Shown: positions 22,480 through 35,164 of the stretch, piece by piece
Layout: each line of letters begins with the position of its first letter
How positions within the stretch are numbered: the stretch's first letter is position 1
DNA from: Molanna angustata
Lineage: Eukaryota; Arthropoda; Insecta; Trichoptera; Molannidae
Length of the DNA stretch: 64,000 nucleotides
NCBI GenBank assembly: GCA_963576475.1
Contig: OY754978.1
Span: 3,273,364 to 3,337,363, forward strand
Reading direction: 5' to 3'
Notes under the pieces: model-generated
What the model saw: the letters and a program-made list of their open reading frames with translations, nothing else
Database searches by the model: none
What the model was told of the DNA's origin: nothing
Program-made: the position numbers and the translations under genes

Positions 22480-23345
22480 GTCTTTCCTCTATTTTTCCCT
22501 CCGATATTTTGCGGGTATAACATTTGGTAGGACCGCTGTCAGTCTGCCGTTTCATATACCTACACTTATCGATGTTTTGTATATAATACTAGTAAAACCC
22601 GGCAGACGTTGTCCTGCCTGTTTAATTATTTACCTCCAAATATATAAAAATGGTGGATCGGTATGTTTCCTTTTTATTATTTAACATTCATATCTAGATT
22701 CGCTAATTATAATTCCGTATTTTTTTCCCTTCCATCCCTACAGTCCCTTCCGTCCCTATTCATTCATTCAATTATAATTTTATATAATTATTCAAACAAA
22801 TATAGGTACTTGAACCTTTAGCATTATTCCAGTTTTATATAATATACCATTTTATGTATGGATATATAAGATTTTTGCTGAACAAACCCACTAAGTATCA
22901 ATTCAATACCATTTTTTTAGATATCGAATAAATAAATAAATAAATTATAATGCATAAACCTTCTCCTGAATGAGCTGAACAAATTCCCAAAATTTCATCG
23001 CAATCGGATGGTTGGTTTAGGAGTTCATCGCGAACAAACAAATATACGTAAATCCATTTTTATATATATAGATGTGTATGTATGTTTTTATATCTAAGTT
23101 TTCTTCTTTATATGTTTTGTACTTGTTTCTTGCCTTAACACTTTGCTTTATTTTCTTTTTTATAAATACCTATCTAATGTTATTAACAAAATAATTTTGA
23201 CTGTTTTTAAATTGGTATACCCACAGATAGGCTGTGCCTTGTGGGATTTTTGTGTGCGCAGTTGATTTATTGTGATTGATATTATGTTTATGTATATTGT
23301 ATGTTAACCGTGTAGGTACCAAATCTTAAATTAATAAATAAATAT
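22480..23345 (+). mobile_element. LINE 3' region (tail family T), split by Hel-B
   Basis: 22480-22588 and 23073-23345 together match the reverse complement of 12246-12900. Landmarks are ATTTGGTAGGACC, ATCGATGTTTTGTATATAAT, CTGTGCCTTGTGGGATTTTT and TATGTTAACCGTGTA. It ends in (AATA)n. The Helitron at 22589-23072 lies exactly between A and T. Confidence 0.7.
22589..23072 (-). mobile_element. Hel-B Helitron
   Basis: Minus strand: A|TCTATATATATAAAAATGG at the 5' end. The 3' end carries the hairpin GGCAG-GACAACGT-CTGCC, then GGGTTTTACTAG|T, the textbook Helitron 3' structure. The pre-insertion site survives in the paralogous tail-T copy around 12838. Length 484 bp; no Rep/helicase. Confidence 0.88.
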
Positions 23346-23456
23346 AATTTGTAGAGGGGCATATTTATCACCACGGAATATGTGGTCAAAGTATGCGGCT
23401 TTGCGTCTCTTGTCAGTGGTCAGCAACTCTATATCTGCGAAATAATTAAAAAATAC

Positions 23457-24073
23457 ATACATACATTCCATCACGCCATGTCCCTCACGGGGTAGGCAGA
23501 GAGAACCGAACGCTACTTATTTCTATCTTATCACACAAACTTCGCCTCGTCGACATTCATACATCGTCTTATACATGACCGTCTGTTTTTCGCGCTTCTA
23601 ACATTTCAAACTACCGTTCACATGGACGTGCCATCCCTTCCTTGGGCGGCCCCGACTTCTTATTCCATTCTTGTCCGCAATGTATATTGTCTTCGTCAGG
23701 CGTTCCTCATTCATTCTTCCCTTGTGGCCAAACCATCTCAATGTGTTCACTTTCATTCTATTAATGACATCTTTCTTTATCTTACATTCTTTCCTTATGT
23801 CCTCATTTCTGACCCTGTCATATATCGTTATATTACAGATTCTTCTTAGGGATCTCATTTCAACTGCGTATATTCTACTTTCGTGCGACTTCTGCCATGT
23901 CCAGGTTACATTTGCATACGTCAAGGTTGGCACTTAGCGTTATGAATGGCAACTTTAGCATCCTTTGATATGTTGCGATCATTCAAAACTAGTCTAAGTG
24001 CTCCATTCACTCTGTTTCCTACCATAACTCTTCTTTCGATCTCCTTATCAATCCGTCCATTGCGTTGAAACAT
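23457..24073 (-). mobile_element. 5'-truncated LINE-E with 14-bp target duplication
   Basis: TAATTAAAAAATAC is duplicated at 23443-23456 and 24074-24087. The minus strand encodes IDKEIERRVMVGNRVNGALR, then the frame 23598-23933 with TYANVTWTW, EMRSLRRICNITIYDRVRNE, VNTLRWFGHKGRMNEERLTK and GIRSRGRPRKGW. This is the region after the reverse transcriptase in RTE-like elements. The tail is (GTAT)n after CGTGATGG. A frameshift near 23935 and stops show it is dead. Same family as 39225-40043. Confidence 0.88.
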
Positions 24074-24093
24074 TAATTAAAAAATACCTATTT

Positions 24094-24540
24094 ATTTATT
24101 TATTCATCTTCTTCGTGTACATCAAATGCACAAACGCGGGTATATTGCCATATGGCAGATACTTCCAGTCAACCCGACCAACGTGTAGTCACTAAAGTTA
24201 ATTTGGTACATTTGAAAGAGAGAAAAAAATACAAATAAGAAAGACAAAATAATAATAATACATCGGAAGGATATTCAGGAACTATTTTACAAATTGATAT
24301 TTTGATAAAATAAAATATTCGTTCGATTTGACGCCTTTCGTCAAGATACGTCATCAGACAAATATCTTCTTCTTCGACGTTCTGTTTGTGAACGTGGACC
24401 TTTCTGTGATGAGGAGGTATAACTTTCGGGTACTCTTCTGTTATTGGGTATTTCTGTCTTAACAATTTTGACAATTCTATTGTATCGTTGCGTTCGATGT
24501 CTCTCCAGATGTGTCTTCTGCTACGTCCCCATCTTATGAT
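24094..24540 (-). mobile_element. LINE fragment ending in tail family U
   Basis: The minus frame 24169-24474 contains EEDICLMTYLDERRQIERIF. Upstream in frame is RRHIWRDIERNDTIELSKLL. The 3' end carries the U motif GCCATATGGC and a (AATA)n tail at 24094. The motif set suggests LINE coding sequence, but I cannot name the clade. Confidence 0.45.
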
Positions 24541-25004
24541 ATCCAGAGAATACCAATTATTTTAATTTTATAATATTTAAATATCTAGCTATTATGGAGT
24601 TCTGTCAATAATTATTGTCGATCGACAACCATAATGTAGTAAAAAAATGTCGGTGTAGTAATTTTTAGTATTTCAATGATGGTGCAATGTCACACAACGA
24701 ATTGAGGTATATTTTTGTATTACCTTAATGGTTATAAGCATTTTATAAATGCTTTGAATAAAAAAGTAACAAAAAATAAATATTCTCTCTCTGTCTGTTA
24801 AACATGTAAATATATACAATGAATTACCTTTAATAGTTTCCTTTTGAATTGACATGCATACAGTTTACTGAGTACAGGACCTCTTCCAGTCAACGTAAAC
24901 ATGCTGCAGATATTAAGGTCGCAGTATATGTTGGAGCGCCAAGAAAATAAGACGTATTTTCTCAAATAATGATAAGTCATAAATTTTGTTTCTTTTTATT
25001 ATAT
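24541..25004. other. AT-rich DNA, nothing recognised
   Basis: A short palindrome TTGTCGATCGACAA lies at 24616-24629. The minus frames here are short and unassigned. Confidence 0.4.
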
Positions 25005-25825
25005 TTATTTTATTTTACAAAGGACAGCACACAGTACATACATACATACAATTATTAAAAGTAAATAAGCAAAAATACAAATAAGACATCTACCTCTTAC
25101 GTACTATACCTAATATCAAAATACAATAAAAAATATTCCAAATTAGAGGCGTTTACTTTGTGGAAATTCAGTAAAGTGTGAATTAGTGTGGGTGCGCGCA
25201 TGAGAGTGAGTAACAATATGTATGTGTGTGTGTGAAAGAGATATCTAAAAAGAGTGTGAGTGTGTGGATGGGTGGGTGTGTATGTGCGTGTGAGATTGGG
25301 TGTGCATGTGTGTGTACATGATAGACGAACAAATATTGACAGATTCTTAAGTTGAGAAAAAAAAGAAAACATATTGCTGAGGGTGGTTGGGAAAAATAAA
25401 ATTAATAAGTACTTAGTTGTTTATTGTTATAATGTCACGATGTTAGATATTAGTTTGTTTTTGAATGCCATATGTGAATCAAAAAATATGTCTAAGTCGG
25501 CATTTTTTTGATGAGTTGAGTTTTTGAAAACATTTGTTTTATAAATATTGGGGAAGAAAACTGTCATGTCCGACGAGTAGATGTATTTAATTTAATATTG
25601 GTAAGAATTTCACGGCATTCTATGTTACCATTTAGTATGCTATGAAGGAACATCAGGTATGAAATAAGGGATAAGACACTGTTATTTAACCATGTTTTTA
25701 ACCATATTTACTCCCTTTTCTGTTAATTTGTACACTTTTTCCCATGCGTCACTATTGAAATTTAGTGCAGTGTCATTTGCAAAAGTAATATTTTTTCCTC
25801 CAATTTTAAGAAGGCTGAGATCATT
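25005..25825 (-). mobile_element. CR1/Jockey-like LINE fragment with altered catalytic motif
   Basis: The minus strand near 25820-25690 encodes KIGGKNITFANDTALNFNSD, then AWEKVYKLTEKGVNMVKN and a stop. This is the reverse-transcriptase palm region where FADDTAL is expected. Here the second position of the catalytic DD pair region reads FAND, so the enzyme would be inactive. The remainder to 25005 is the noncoding (AC)n-rich region shared with 17080-17625. Confidence 0.7.
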
Positions 25826-26085
25826 TACATACATACCATCACGACACGTCCCACAATGTGCGTTAACTAGCGACAGGTAGCGGTTGTGTATTACTTATAA
25901 AAGGAAACACGACACCTACGTGTATGCCCACACATTAGTCTCGTCTCACCTAAAGATATAATATTCAATTGTGTGATAAATCGCATTGCTGAACTTTACG
26001 GGACACACGAAAACGACGATAGTGAAAAAGAGTGGAAGCACTATTTTAAGCCGGTGCCTCTCACGCTGACGCCAAATGAGAAGAA
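25826..26085 (-). mobile_element. Repeat F, diverged copy
   Basis: Shares CATACCATCACGACACGTCC, CCACACATTAGTCTCGTCTC and AGTGGAAGCACTATTTTAAG with the two full F units, with an internal deletion around 25990. It abuts the truncated LINE at 25825. Confidence 0.6.
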
Positions 26086-26365
26086 ATAACCTATAATACG
26101 TTATTTAAGATTGGTATTATTGTATAAATACAACTCGGAAATGCGGGTCCTACGATGAATTACCGGAATTACGATTCGAGACTGTATAAGAAATACGGAC
26201 ATCCGGAAAACGTGTAATAGGTACGTAAGATATAGTAACAGTTGCTTCATAGCAACTGTTCTTATATGCTATCTTATTTGTTTTTTTTTTACATTTCTTC
26301 TGCTATTTTTGTAATTTGATTAACTTATTGCCATAGTACACACTGTTTTGTATATTTAACATTAA

Positions 26366-26460
26366 CTCTGGTTGGTTGGAAGAAATTTTCATTAGGCAAT
26401 AAGCCCGCCAGTGTACTAATTATATGTACAGAAAGATTAAAATAAATATACTGAGATGAC
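26366..26460 (+). repeat. Tail family U copy
   Basis: TTGGAAGAAATTTTCATTAG, CAATAAGCCCGCCAGTGTAC and ATTATATGTACAGAAAGATT. The same words occur at 27742-27860, 42828-42912 (minus) and 50205-50270. Sequence 26086-26365 and 26461-26929 shows no feature I recognise. Confidence 0.55.
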
Positions 26461-26929
26461 GACCACGACGCTGGAATGAGAATGTAAATAGAATGCCAGA
26501 AAGCAGACTTTCGCGTGTCGTGCCTCTTGGGGCAGAAGACCCTCACCGAAGACAAATATAGCAGCACAAACAGATCATAGATCCATCAGATCTATGGAGG
26601 AAGGCAGAAGAAGAAATCTAAATAGTTTCAAGGTTTATTGTTTAAACAGTGTGGGTGCTGTATGTCCTAGGTGTAGTCCTGACAATATATGTAGGTATAT
26701 AATAATAATTGTATGGAATTATGAAAATGTATTTTTTGGTCGATGTTCAATACGACAAAACGTTTTTCATAATATTTAACTAAAAGAAAAATACATTTAT
26801 GCCCAACAACAATTGTTCAATAATACAAAACAGGTGTTGGTAACACACGTCTGTTAGAATAACTGTATTTATATGGCGACACAAGGGAGTATTTATTATT
26901 ATTTTGTATGTATTCTCAGACAACTAACA

Positions 26930-27000
26930 GGTACTGTGCAAAATATGGATTTGACACGCACCCAATAACAAGTTGCCACATTCTGGAGACTTACGATATT
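26930..27000 (-). mobile_element. SINE-B 3' fragment
   Basis: ACACGCACCCAATAACAAGT and TGCCACATTCTGGAGACTTA are the reverse complement of the SINE-B body end. The head is absent. The following 27001-27445 holds nothing I recognise. Confidence 0.6.
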
Positions 27001-27447
27001 AATCGCTATGAAGTGTAGTTTATTTTTTATCTATGTAGGCTTAATATACTTACTAATTACATACCTACTAATTACCACTCGAATATTTACAGAATTCTAA
27101 GTGACACTTAATCTAAAATTTAAACCCACAGATATTTTCCATGACTCCATAGAAATTTACCGTAAACAAAAAAAATATGTTTTTCAACCCAGTTCCCTAA
27201 CTCTTTCAAACAAACTCCTTCCTTCACACCAATAATTCCTTCTATTCCTCATTTTATTCTTAATACTTATGTATTATATTTTTTTTATCAATCGTTTTTT
27301 TCCTCTTATTATCGTTATTCATTTAAACTACTGCTCAGCATATTAGGTTAAATATTTTTATTTCATTGTTTTTCAATTAGGCGAAAAAAATATTGGCTTG
27401 TACTAATTTTAATAACACCATTATGTAATAACACCAATATACAAAAT

Positions 27448-27482
27448 AAATAAATAAATAAGAAAATAAATAAATAAGTTAA

Positions 27483-27549
<67 letters not shown>

Positions 27550-27682
27550 ATATATTAATATATAAATAAATAAATAGTAATTTATTTATTTATTAATTAT
27601 TTATTGAAATAATTATTTATTGAAATAATTATTTATTAATTACTTAATAAATTAATAAATAAATAAATAAATAAATAATGTA
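27448..27682. repeat. (AAAT)n microsatellite with inverted (ATTT)n segment
   Basis: About 110 bp of near-perfect AAAT units, then ATTT units, then AAAT again to 27682. The opposed runs could fold back. Probably abutting LINE or SINE tails in opposite orientation. Confidence 0.85.
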
Positions 27683-27741
27683 TTTATTGTTTCCACTAGG
27701 GATCGATCTTTTTGCTGTTGTACATATTATGTTTTGCTTTG

Positions 27742-27860
27742 TTTGGTTGATAGAAATCGCCTAATGGCAAAAGCCCGCCAGTGTGCAATATATTTGTTTA
27801 TATTATGTATGTACAAGAAGAAAAATAAATTTAAAATATTAAATAAATATAATAGATATC
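27742..27860 (+). repeat. Tail family U copy
   Basis: GCCTAATGGCAAAAGCCCGC, CAGTGTGCAATATAT and GTACAAGAAGAAAAATAAAT followed by AT-rich tail. The LINE or SINE body is not present. Confidence 0.5.
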
Positions 27861-29090
27861 ATTTCACAAAACAATATATAGTAAATAAACTTGTAAAAAG
27901 CACTTCAATGTTATATAATAGTATCATTTAATTAATTATAGATAACGATAATGTAGTTTATCTGTGCCTTGAATTGTTATCTATCAAATTTTATACATTT
28001 TATAGGGCCTCGTGAATAGTGTTCCCTTAACTTTTATCGTATAAATCAAGCATGGCATTTTAAAATTAAATTTCTCAAACATTATGTTCCTATAAAAAGT
28101 ATTTTTAACATTATTTTTGTAATATTAAGATGTGCGAATTAATGAGTCATGTCGAAGTGTGTTGAGATAGATATAAATTATAAATATCTCCACATATGGT
28201 AGAGGGACACTCTGATACAAAGCACGATAGATAGCAGACTATGACCCGAATGCACAGTCCTAGGTAACTACCTAAATACTAACTCGTCCTAACCTCACTG
28301 GAGTATTTAGTATTAGCAAGTTAGCAATTGCGTTGCTAACTTGCTACGCCAAACTTAAGGTCGATGGCGTAGAATTTCACATTATTGTGTACGAAGAAAA
28401 GAGATGGATAGCTTTCTACTTTCTATGGGCTTAGAAAGCTATCTATCTCTTTTCTGACGTTTGACGTTTTTTTTTTTTTAATATTAGGCAAACCACGACG
28501 TTTGACGTTTAAAATGTTTTTTTGCTATAACAACACAAACATATGTAACCAACTTCACACTTCACACTGACAGCTCGATGTCACGATTTTTTGAAATTCC
28601 AGCGAATTTTCGGCATTTCATATGGATCGCTGAATACTGTGTTTGGTATTTGATTTGACAAAATTACCAAATACATATTCAACGAAGCCAATAAAATCAT
28701 CATCCACCGAAAAAATCGCGTATTTTAGTATTAAACCACTCGTAAGGTTCCTCGCTATCAACCTTACTTTTTGACAATTCGCAAATGTTAGTTTACGCCG
28801 ATGGGCATGCGCTAAGTATTTAGATATGTCTCTGCAATGCAATTCTCATAGAAAAACGTCGTAACATCCTCCATTTAGGAAACCACGTGATCTCCTAACT
28901 TAAGTGAACGACTGTGCAATGAAAACGTGGTTAGCATTCAGAATTAAGTATTTAGGTAGGACTCTGCATTCGGACTTAAGTATATTAACTCGTAATTACA
29001 CACATATTATAACATCTTCTCGGCGCGCGGCGTACTTATTGGATTTTCCATCCCCCTATATTCATCAAGTGTACCTGAGAAGATATATTA
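27861..29090. other. Mostly unique DNA with two short hairpins
   Basis: A hairpin with 14-bp arms lies at 28314-28346 (AGCAAGTTAGCAA arm). A second at 28395-28455 has 24-bp arms with one mismatch and a 13-nt loop (AGAAAAGAGATGGATAGCTT arm). A direct GACGTTTGACGTTT repeat occurs near 28458 and 28497. No coding sequence is recognised. Confidence 0.45.
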
Positions 29091-29467
29091 CCCCGTATTC
29101 AGTAACTATTGTAACTAAATTAGGAACGTTCTAAAATTGTAGATTTTAGATTTACGCTCTTATTTCAGCGTTATAAAACATCAACTTGGACTAAATGGAA
29201 TAGGAACTTACCTATTTTGGCCGGAAATTTCTTTAAAGGTTACTGAATTAGACGTATTATGTATAATAATGAATATCATTTTCATAATTATCCAAAATAC
29301 GTCTAATTCAGTTACTTTTTAAGAACGTTTCGGCCATTATAGGTACGTTCCTACTCCATTTAGTCCAAGTTGATATTTTATAACGCTGAAATAAGACCGT
29401 GAATCTAAAATCTACAATTTTAGTACTTATGTTCCTATTTTAGTTACAATAGTTACTGAATACGAGG
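29091..29467. mobile_element. Long inverted-repeat MITE
   Basis: The left arm (from CCCCGTATTCAGTAACTATT) and right arm (ending AATAGTTACTGAATACGAGG) are inverted copies over most of the 377 bp, with an AT-rich centre near 29265-29290. Both arms carry TTCAGCGTTATAAAA or its complement. A half copy lies at 9726-9896. No transposase. Confidence 0.8.
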
Positions 29468-29862
29468 TACTGTGTTGTAGTCAAAATGCCATCTTGTATG
29501 ATGAAAACATGTAAAATTACATAAGAACTGTGTAGGAACGACCAGATATATCATTTCATGCTGCACATTAAATTTATTCGATAACTAATACATTTTTATG
29601 CATTAGTCGATAGTTATTTTAATTTTCAGTATACAAGACTATGTAGTCAAGAGTATGTATTGTCGCTTTTTCACACAGCTATAACTTATTATAAGTTCGT
29701 CTCTTTCTCAGTTCTTATTTGGTATGAGAGATAGTTATAATGTGATTACACTAGAGTAAAAGAGAAAATATGCTCTTTCTTGGTGATACCGAAAAAATCG
29801 TTAAAATATACAATTTTTGTACAGCGTTTTATTCTCATATGACGCGTCTATTGTGCTTTTTA
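29468..29862. other. AT-rich DNA, nothing recognised
   Basis: A short inverted pair around ACTAATGCATAAAAATG lies near 29583-29610. No gene or element boundary is seen. Confidence 0.4.
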
Positions 29863-30891
29863 TCCAACTGTCGATTTGTTCAGGAGAACTTTGTTCTCTT
29901 AACATATCGACAATGTATCAAGCCAGAATACGCGAGAATTGTATGGAGAGGTCTACTTTTTTCACGGCTTTTCCAACTTTGAAGTCAAAAAACACCAACT
30001 TAGAGGCTTCGCAGCATATATGTTCCATACACGGATTTACTCAGAATTCGGAGTAGAACATTTCGTGTGTCTGTGTGTGTGTGTGTCTGTGTGTGTGTCT
30101 GTGTGTGTGTGTCTGTGTGTCCGTCCCCCCCTTATAACTTTTGATCCGCTCAACTTACAGAGCCTAAAATTTCAGAATATATAAACAGTTACAGGCCTAC
30201 AAAACTTTTATACTCGGAATTTTGAATTTTTGTTTCAGTCAGGGGTTATCAACTTTTGAATTTTTATTTTATTTTTCCATATATCTCAGAAACCATAAAC
30301 GCTAGAAGGCTGAAAATTGGTACAAACATAGAAAAATACAAAATCTCAAATTAGTTTTTTCAAAAAAATTCCAGGGTTTCTCAAACATTTTTTATTAAGA
30401 AAAATATTTTTTTTATGATAAATTTATGAGTTTAACTGCCTATATTTCCAAAACTTTTACAATTATCGAAAAAAGCCGAAACACCCCAACTAGATAATTT
30501 AATTTTCTATAAAAAATATTAACATTATTAGAAGATCTCAATTTTTTTTTAACAATTTTTTTAAAAATTGAATTTAGTGACGACATCGCTTCATACATTT
30601 TGTATGGCAGTCGCCTATACACAATATGTAAGAAGACTTAATAGTTTGATACGTCATCTCCAAACATACATACATACCATCATGCTATTTGCATATTCTG
30701 GGTAGGAAAAAGGATCTTCCTCCATACTATCCTATCTTGACATACATACCTACATATGTTGTATAGAAAACAAAATATCTGAAAATATTCAATAATAATA
30801 TGTATCTATGGGTTTATAGTTTGGTACATATTCTTCAACTATACATACTATCGCTATCGACAGTTGGATCTCATGTGTTACATGCAACTAG
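29863..30891 (+). mobile_element. Hel-A non-autonomous Helitron copy 4
   Basis: Full length, 1,029 bp, same ends, A|T target. Sequence close to copies 1-3 with a distinct TG tract and small changes (for example GCTAGAAGGCTG for GCTAGAACGCTG). It continues 102 bp later with copy 5 in the same orientation. Confidence 0.85.
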
Positions 30892-30993
30892 TTTTATTTT
30901 AACTTACAGCCGGTCCTGTAAGTATTTCGTAGAAATGTGATGTTTCGGTGTATTTACAACAAATATCTATGAATATGTATACGAACTTACTTA

Positions 30994-31213
30994 TCCAACT
31001 GTCGATTTGTTCAGGAGAACTTTGTTCTCTTAACATATCGACAATGTATCAAGCCAGAATACGCGAGAATTGTATGGAGAGGTCTACTTTTTTCACGGCT
31101 TTTCCAACTTTGAAGTCAAAAAACACCAACTTAGAGGCTTCGCAGCATATATGTTCCATACACGGATTTACTCAGAATTCGGAGTAGAACATTTCGTGTG
31201 TCTGTGTGTGTGT

Positions 31214-31264
<51 letters not shown>

Positions 31265-32053
31265 TGTGTGTCTGTGTGTCCGTCCCCCCCTTATAACTTT
31301 TGATCCGCTCAATTTACAGAGCCCAAAATTTCAGAATATATACACAGTTATAGGCCTACAAAACTTTTTTACTCAGAATTTCGAATTTTTGTTTTAGTCA
31401 GGGGTTATCAACTTTTGAATTTTTACTTTATTTTTTCATATATCTCAGAAACCATAAAAGCTAGAACGCTGAAAATTGGTACAAATATAGACAAATACAA
31501 AATCTCAAATTAATTTATTCAAAAAAATTCCAGGGTTTCTCAAACATTTTTTATTAAGAAAAATATTTTTTTTATGATAAATTTATGAGTTTAACTGCCT
31601 ATATTTCCAAACTTTTTAAAAATATCGAAAAAAGCCGAAACACCCCAACTAGATAATTTAATTTTCTATAAAAAATACAAACATTGTATTTGTACATCTC
31701 AAATTTTTTTTAACAATTTTTATAAAAATAGAATTTAGTGACGACATCGCTTCATACAATTTATATGGCAGTCGCCTATACACAATATGTAAGAAGATTT
31801 AATAGTTTGATAGGATTTTAATATCCAAACAAACATACAGAACCATCATGCTATTTTCATTTTCTGGGTAGGAAAAAAAGAACTTCCTCCATACTATCCT
31901 ATCTTGACATACATACCTACATATGTTGTATAGAAAACAAAATATCTGAAAATATTCAATAATTTGTATTTATGGGTTTATAGTTTGGTACATACTTCAA
32001 CTATACATACTATCGCTATCGACAGTTGGATCTCATGTGTTACATGCAACTAG
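30994..32053 (+). mobile_element. Hel-A non-autonomous Helitron copy 5
   Basis: Full length, 1,060 bp, the longest TG tract of the set (31200-31278). More substitutions than copies 1-4, so older. The target is A|T. Confidence 0.85.
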
Positions 32054-33104
32054 TAATAATATTAATCTTGTAATACATTTTCAATGCAAGTATCTACCTA
32101 AGAAGCGATACAAGTATATTTACCAAATACCATTATCACAAACAGATATGGAAAGAAATAGTATTATCACACGTAGGAGATAAATGACATCCAAAATTAT
32201 CTGATTATTTCATTGAAAATTTGGTGAAAGACCACCATAAAGTTGAAGTCTTCTTATAAAGGTATCAAAAAATATTAATAGTTCCACTAATTTATTCCCT
32301 TTATTAGAAAGACCGTATCGCCTTGTAAAAAGGTCTTTTCAACATATTAAAATACCTATACAAGAATAGACCTTTTGCAAATCAATACAAAGACTTTCAA
32401 AACTATAATTTGAAACAGGTTGACGTTTTTGCAATGAGTTTTAGAGCATATTAAAGTTTGTTTTTGTATTTACTGAAATGCTAAGTCTTGACTACTGTAT
32501 GTTTCCTTACTAAATAAATATATATTGTTTGTATTTCATTTATATTTTTTTCGTACTATATCTATATTTTTGTTGCTATGGACGTTGATATCTTTAAAAT
32601 TGGCTTGAGTAAGACGTACCTATCTAAGTGAGCAACAAAAAACAGCTTGAAGAGAAGCTCATGGAGCCCTCTAGATTATCGATCTTGGAACCATGGAGTA
32701 TAAAATATAATCGACGATTGTGGATAAAAGATTTACTGTCGTGGAATGCAATCGGGTTTAGATCTTGTAGATCATTAGACAAGTGACCAAGATCTCTGAA
32801 ATAAATTGAATTAATGCCTAGCGCCTCTCGCTAAGGAGACAAGAAATATTTTGATTACATACCGTGTAGATAATTTTATTTATTTTTGAGTGTAAGTCTA
32901 ATATTATTACATACCAACTGACAATGTAGATCATACTGCGTATTGATAAAGATAAGAACTTAAAAAAATATTAAAAACCATATTCAATTAATTCTACTTC
33001 ATTTAATAATGGCCGCTCTAAGTAACGGTAATAATGAATACATGAAAAATCGTTAAAGAATTTTTAAACGTTAATATTCGGGAATCAGTAGGGTTGTTAG
33101 GTAG
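32054..33104. other. Apparently unique AT-rich DNA
   Basis: No frame, repeat or boundary that I can relate to the rest of the window. Confidence 0.4.
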
Positions 33105-33270
33105 TATAGAGACCTCCTCAGAGCTTAATCCTTTGATATGAGTATCTGGATGGGTGAACTATTCCCAATATTGAAAGCTTGATGATGCGTTTGTTGCATT
33201 TTATTTTGCTCTTTTAAATAATTTACAATTTACTCATTGATCTGCTAATTCTTTTGAGGAAGTATATAAT
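33105..33270 (+). repeat. Repeat W with a single minisatellite-like unit
   Basis: ATAGAGACCTCCTCAGAGCT, TATCTGGATGGG and AATTTACAATTTACTCATTG parallel 17978-18740. Here one unit is present where the other copy has about eleven. The next 450 bp (33271-33727) show nothing recognisable. Confidence 0.6.
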
Positions 33271-33727
33271 GGTCAGTATAATAATTGAGTGTTATTATTA
33301 ATAAATTTTGAAGTGTTTAATTGTTATTAATATCATTAGTAAATCGGCCAGCGCCGTAAAAAAGATAATTAAAATTCAATTACACTTTCACGCTCGCAGT
33401 GCGGTGTCTTTTAATTTATTTAAAAATTAATTAAGAGTATTTTTTACTTGATATTTTTATGATTTGTTTGTTTTTGTCAGTAAATTTTTCCGATAGGTAC
33501 TTTAATAGTTATGTATTCTGCTATTCGGGGCGGAGACGAATCCAACAAATGAGAGATCATTCCAATCGGTCCTTCCGTTCTTCAGTTATAAATTATGTAA
33601 CTAACCCGACTTTGATTTATTTATATATAGATACCTATGTATTATTTAGTACGCGTGTGTGTCTGTCATTGTAAGTTTTCATAAACTAATGCCTTAATTA
33701 ATGTTTTGTCTGTATTTTTAACCCATT

Positions 33728-34715
33728 TTTACTCCTCACTAACACAAGGTGATATAGTGGGGAGTTATGATTTCGCAATTTTTAAGGCAATTTTTTTATT
33801 GCAGATTATCAACTAGTATCATGCTGAGATTGTATTCTGTAAGTTTCGTCACAATGTATCTGTGTGTGTGTGCTATGTGCTGTGTGCAGTGTGCTATGTA
33901 CGGCGTGTTCATTTTACTTTATTGATTATAGACTAATGTACTCATTCGATTCTATTCAAATTTTGCAAATTTGTATATCTAATGCTCACTTAAACCCCAT
34001 TAGATTTTGAAGGATATATGAATAGTGCTTCTCATTTATTTTAACTGTCAAATATTTCAAAGTGACCCCAAGCTCAGGAAAATTAAAATTTGAAATTTTT
34101 ATTTTCAAATAGGTAAAAAGGCTCATCACTTACATAAAATGGCATTGAAGAGTTATCAAGTTTTCATAATAAAATATTTAAATAAAAAATAATTTAACAA
34201 ACTCATTTCATGAAAATGCTGAAAATTTTCCATACAAAATTTGAATACTTTATAAAATGACTTGTTAGTGAGGAGTTTAGCGTTGGCCACAACCCACTCG
34301 TTTATTTCCGTTATTAGTTTGATTATTTTTTTCCAACACCAATGGAATCAAATTGAATGCTTTGACTCCAAGAAATTTAATATATCTTAGACCAACAGTT
34401 GACTTTGTATTAGGTATCTGTATGTTGACTTGTCTAATCTGTCTAGTGTCTAGTCTGTCGTGTAGTTTAGGTTGATTGGAAACTGTCGATGTGTTTATAT
34501 AATGCTGATGTAAGTGTTTTTAACATATAGGCGCGGTATCTCTAAAATGTTAATTTTTTTAATAGTTCAGTTGAGGGTGTACGAATACCTAGCTATATAT
34601 TTTTTTAGATAAAGTATGAATTTATCCTTGTAAACATCCTCTTACATTCCCTAAAATATGAATAAATTCTTGTGCTATAGGTGAAAGAAATAGTTCGTGT
34701 CAGGATTCGAACTCA
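33728..34715 (-). repeat. Composite block: repeat Z, spacer and SINE-C head
   Basis: Inverse copy of 51001-51918: Z (33728-34290), a 340-bp spacer (ACCAACAGTTGACTTTGTAT, CTGTCGTGTAGTTTAGGTTG) and a SINE-C end. The SINE-C part at 34640-34715 keeps the B-box-like GAGTTCGAATCCTG on the minus strand. The two blocks lie about 16.7 kb apart in opposite orientation. Confidence 0.7.
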
Positions 34716-35164
34716 CGAATGCATCAATAATAATCATTTAACTTGTTATTTTTGTATAATTAAGCATTATATATAATACATTTTTTTTTTTTTTGTATTT
34801 ATAATATGTATCATCATTAATAATCTGGTACAACCTTCCTCCTCACCCCTTCTCCAAATGTTCCCCCTTGTCCACTGTCCTAACCCCACCTCTACATCTG
34901 CCTCTTCAACACCACTATCCATACACCGCACTCACACATTATAAATCTACGGCCTCTTCTTATTTTGTTTTATTTAATGGTAATAATGCTTAAAACACAT
35001 ATGGGGAAAATTTATAAACAAAAAAAAATTCATGTGATCATCAAACATTTATTAGTATAAAAATATAAAGTTGTTCTATAAAACACGTATTATACAATAA
35101 TTTTAACTATAAATAGGTGAATCATCACCTGTTCGAATTATATTTATTTATTTATTTATTATAT
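34716..35164. other. AT-rich DNA, nothing recognised
   Basis: A C-rich stretch at 34830-34940 (CCTCCTCACCCCTTCTCC) stands out from the AT-rich background. It has no coding signature that I can support. Confidence 0.35.
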
